DNA from: Polaribacter sp. SA4-10
GTDB lineage: Bacteria > Bacteroidota > Bacteroidia > Flavobacteriales > Flavobacteriaceae
Reading direction: 5' to 3'
NCBI RefSeq assembly: GCF_002163835.1
Contig: NZ_CP019331.1
Location: forward strand, 1,364,001-1,428,000
Length of the DNA stretch: 64,000 nucleotides
The translations under genes were made by a program, and so were the position numbers. Shown piece after piece: positions 61,655 through 64,000 of this stretch. A model generated the notes under the pieces. It saw nothing but the letters and a program-made list of their open reading frames with translations, made no database searches and had not been told where the DNA came from. The stretch's first letter is position 1, and each line of letters starts with the position of its first letter.

Positions 61655-64000
61655 ACCTATCATACATACTTTTATTTTTCTGTTTCTTTTTTATAGAAAT
61701 AGGTTTTACGCAAGATATAAAACCTCTAAAAAAAACAGTAATAGCTTTAGGTATTAAGGACACTGTTTTTATGCAAAAAAAAGATTCTTTATTCAAGATG
61801 AAAAAGGATTCTTTGGCGAAAAAGAAAACGGATACAATTGCTTTAGACTCTATTAAACCACAAGAAAGTATAGAAGATATTATTTTGCATGTAGCAAAAG
61901 ACTACACGATACAAAACGCTAAAGAAAAAACAGTTACACTATATAACGAAGCCAGTATTGTATATACTGATATTGATTTAAAAGCCGGAATTATAATTAT
62001 TGATTATAAAAAAAACACACTTTTTGCTAAAGGAATAAAAGATAGTACAGGTTATACTCAACGACCAATTTTTAAACAAGGCAGTGAAGAGTCTGAACAG
62101 GATTCTATGATCTATAACTTTAAAAGTAAACGTGCTTTAATTTATGGCCTAAAAACCAAACAAGGTGAAATGTTTACCTATGGAGAAAAGACAAAACGTG
62201 TTAATGATTCTACTATTTTTATCAGAAAAATACGTTTTACAACTTCTGAGAAAGATAATCCCGATTATTATATCACTACAGATAAGGCAAAACTAGTTCC
62301 AGGAAAAAAAATTATAGTAGGTGTAAGTAATTTAGTTTTAGCAGATGTTCCTACTCCATTATTTTTACCTTTTGCTTATTTCCCTATGACAGAAACTAGT
62401 GTTTCTGGTTTTTTAATTCCTGCTTTTGATACAGGAAGTAGTCGCAGAGGAATTGGTTTTCAAAATGGAGGTTATTATTTTGCAATTAGTGATTATCTGG
62501 ATTTAACACTACAAGGAGATATCTACTCCAATGGAAGTTGGGGTATTAGAACCTCATCAAAATACAATAAAAGGTATAAGTTTAGTGGTGGCGTTAGTTT
62601 TAATTTTGAAAACAACATTAGCGGAATTAGAGGTTTTGATTCCTATAGTAAATCTAACAATTATAATATTAGGTGGTCTCATAGTCAAGATTCTAAAGCC
62701 AGTCCCAACTCAAGATTTTCGGCTTCTGTAAACTTAGGTAGTAGTAAGTTTTTTAGAGAATCTTTAAATCAGCAAAATGTTTCTCAGACTCAAACAAATA
62801 CGTTAAGTTCTTCTGTTAATTATAGTAAAACTTTTGTTGGTACACCTTTTAATATGAGTTTAACAGCAACTCATCAACAAAATACAAATACAGAAAAAAT
62901 CACCATGACTTTACCTTCTTTAACGGTAAACATGAATAGAATATATCCGTTTACAGGAAAAGGTGGTATTAAGAAAACTCCCCTTCAAAAAATGGGATTT
63001 AATTACACATTACAAGGTCAGTATTTAGTTAATACAGATGATGATGAGTTTTTTACAAAAAAAATGTTTGAAACTGCAAGAGCTGGAATGCTACACAGAA
63101 CAGGAACCAATACCAACATTAAACTCTTTAAGTTTTTTACGTTATCACCAAGTGCTAGTTATGAAGAAACTTGGCAGTTTGATTACATTCAAAAAAAGTA
63201 TGATGTTACAGACAATGTTGTTGTTACAGATACTTTAAGAGGATTTAAAAGTTACAGAGAATATAATACAGGTATGAGTCTGTCTACTAATATATATGGT
63301 ACTTTTAATTTTAAAAAAGGAAGATTAAAAGCGATAAGACATACTTTTAGGCCTTCTATTTCTTATTCCTACAGACCCGATTTTAAAGATAAATATATTA
63401 AAGAAGTACAACAAAGCACAGACCCTTTAGACTTGGCTGAATATACTGTCTTTGACCAAGGGATTTATGGCACCCCTTCTTCTGGAATAAGTAATTCTAT
63501 AGGAATTTCACTAAACAATGTTTTAGAAGCCAAGGTTGCTCCTAAAGATCCTGACAGTGATGAAGAGGAGGAAAAAATAACAATTTTAAACAATTTAAAT
63601 TTTAATAGTTCTTATAATATTGCAGCTGATAGTTTAAGGTGGTCTCCAGTAAGTTTTTCTACAGGAACAAGATTGTTTAAAGATAAATTAGCAGTTAATT
63701 TAAGTGGTTCTTTTGACCCTTATCAAGTAAATGAAAGTGGATCTAGAATTAATAAATTTAACCCTAATGTTTTAAGGTTAACAAATGCTAGTTTAACGGC
63801 AAATTATTCTATTTCTAGTACTGATTTTGGTGAAGATAAAGACAAAGAAAAAAACAAGAACGGAAATGGGGCGCAAAATAATGTTGATGTAATTGGCGCA
63901 GATATAAATCCTACAGATAGATCTGGAGGAAGAAACAATGTTAATTCTAGTAAGGATAATAAAGATAAAAAAGAAGAATTATATAATGCTAAAATACCTT
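61645..64000 (+). CDS. lptD: LPS-assembly protein LptD, partial (C-terminus beyond window)
   Basis: Open from a TTG at 61645 to the window edge, 785 codons. The start gives a proper signal peptide (LQTNLSYILLFFCFFFIEIG FTQ, shown in two parts); no ATG precedes it in frame after the last stop. A charged spacer follows (KKDSLFKMKKDSLAKKKTD), then the LptA-like jelly roll (AKDYTIQNAKEKTVTLYNEA; FKSKRALIYGLKTKQGEMF) and the start of the LptD barrel with the family stretch PLFLPFAYFPMTETSVSGF. The protein inserts lipopolysaccharide into the outer leaflet. The length so far fits Bacteroidota LptD of about 900 residues. Confidence 0.93.
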   Translation, partial: MQTNLSYILLFFCFFFIEIGFTQDIKPLKKTVIALGIKDTVFMQKKDSLFKMKKDSLAKKKTDTIALDSIKPQESIEDIILHVAKDYTIQNAKEKTVTLYNEASIVYTDIDLKAGIIIIDYKKNTLFAKGIKDSTGYTQRPIFKQGSEESEQDSMIYNFKSKRALIYGLKTKQGEMFTYGEKTKRVNDSTIFIRKIRFTTSEKDNPDYYITTDKAKLVPGKKIIVGVSNLVLADVPTPLFLPFAYFPMTETSVSGFLIPAFDTGSSRRGIGFQNGGYYFAISDYLDLTLQGDIYSNGSWGIRTSSKYNKRYKFSGGVSFNFENNISGIRGFDSYSKSNNYNIRWSHSQDSKASPNSRFSASVNLGSSKFFRESLNQQNVSQTQTNTLSSSVNYSKTFVGTPFNMSLTATHQQNTNTEKITMTLPSLTVNMNRIYPFTGKGGIKKTPLQKMGFNYTLQGQYLVNTDDDEFFTKKMFETARAGMLHRTGTNTNIKLFKFFTLSPSASYEETWQFDYIQKKYDVTDNVVVTDTLRGFKSYREYNTGMSLSTNIYGTFNFKKGRLKAIRHTFRPSISYSYRPDFKDKYIKEVQQSTDPLDLAEYTVFDQGIYGTPSSGISNSIGISLNNVLEAKVAPKDPDSDEEEEKITILNNLNFNSSYNIAADSLRWSPVSFSTGTRLFKDKLAVNLSGSFDPYQVNESGSRINKFNPNVLRLTNASLTANYSISSTDFGEDKDKEKNKNGNGAQNNVDVIGADINPTDRSGGRNNVNSSKDNKDKKEELYNAKIP

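Overview
The window looks like a chromosome segment of a marine-type flavobacterium (Bacteroidota, Flavobacteriaceae; Polaribacter/Tenacibaculum-like, although the genus is only a guess). The evidence is: strongly AT-rich DNA; small DUF4834, DUF6952-like, DUF4159, DUF4266 and DUF3570 proteins; a sigma/FecR/TonB-receptor triplet; menaquinone genes; and several promoters of the Bacteroidota form TTG-N(17-23)-TAnnTTTG, for example in front of the tRNA-Pro and yebC. Both edges cut through genes (a Wzx-like flippase on the left, LptD on the right). There is no CRISPR array, no prophage and no intact insertion sequence.

Layout. 0-6 kb: minus-strand surface-polysaccharide operon (DUF4834, YfhO-type membrane protein, two GT4 glycosyltransferases, flippase). 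6-12 kb: plus-strand housekeeping and envelope genes (transporter-like outer-membrane protein, GNAT-like protein, rsmE, DUF4159, bile-acid/sodium symporter family, PlsC-like acyltransferase). 12-17 kb: GH3/serine-hydrolase fusion, a small conserved protein, a DnaQ-type exonuclease, then a decayed histidine kinase. 17.4-21.3 kb: peroxide defence (katG; convergent DUF6952-like, thioredoxin, 2-Cys peroxiredoxin). 21.3-25.8 kb: NtrC-like regulator without DNA-binding domain, MscS channel, ABC-2 exporter. 25.8-31.9 kb: MarR-type regulator with two palindromic operator candidates, followed by a fadN-fadA-fadE beta-oxidation operon. 32-36 kb: poorly characterised group (small protein, cysteine-less ArsC-like protein, coiled-coil protein, ABC1/UbiB kinase, divergent sigma-like protein). 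36-38 kb: J-domain/KTSC protein, trxB, tRNA-Pro(UGG). 38-39 kb: gene graveyard (transposase and HD-domain remnants). 39-42.8 kb: ECF sigma, FecR anti-sigma, TonB-dependent receptor.

42.9-50.1 kb is the most interesting part: a plus-strand extracytoplasmic redox island containing an Asp-rich PepSY-like lipoprotein, a secreted thioredoxin, a Rieske-type lipoprotein, the FMN transferase ApbE, a DUF4266 lipoprotein ending in a Cys-Gly-Cys tail, a DUF3570 protein and a DsbD-type electron transporter. The combination suggests that cytoplasmic thiol electrons are exported by DsbD to periplasmic thioredoxin, Rieske and possibly flavinylated partners. What the island does is not known to me.

50.8-64 kb: yebC, then a long minus-strand run holding menE, menC and menA with a CPBP protease, an SRPBCC protein, SPOR-like proteins, two HdrBC-like Fe-S proteins, an MCE/MlaD protein and a peptidoglycan amidase, with lptD divergent. 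Between menA and the Fe-S gene lies the footprint of an old tandem duplication: eroded copies of the menA start and of the Fe-S gene end sit back to back between two SPOR-like genes.
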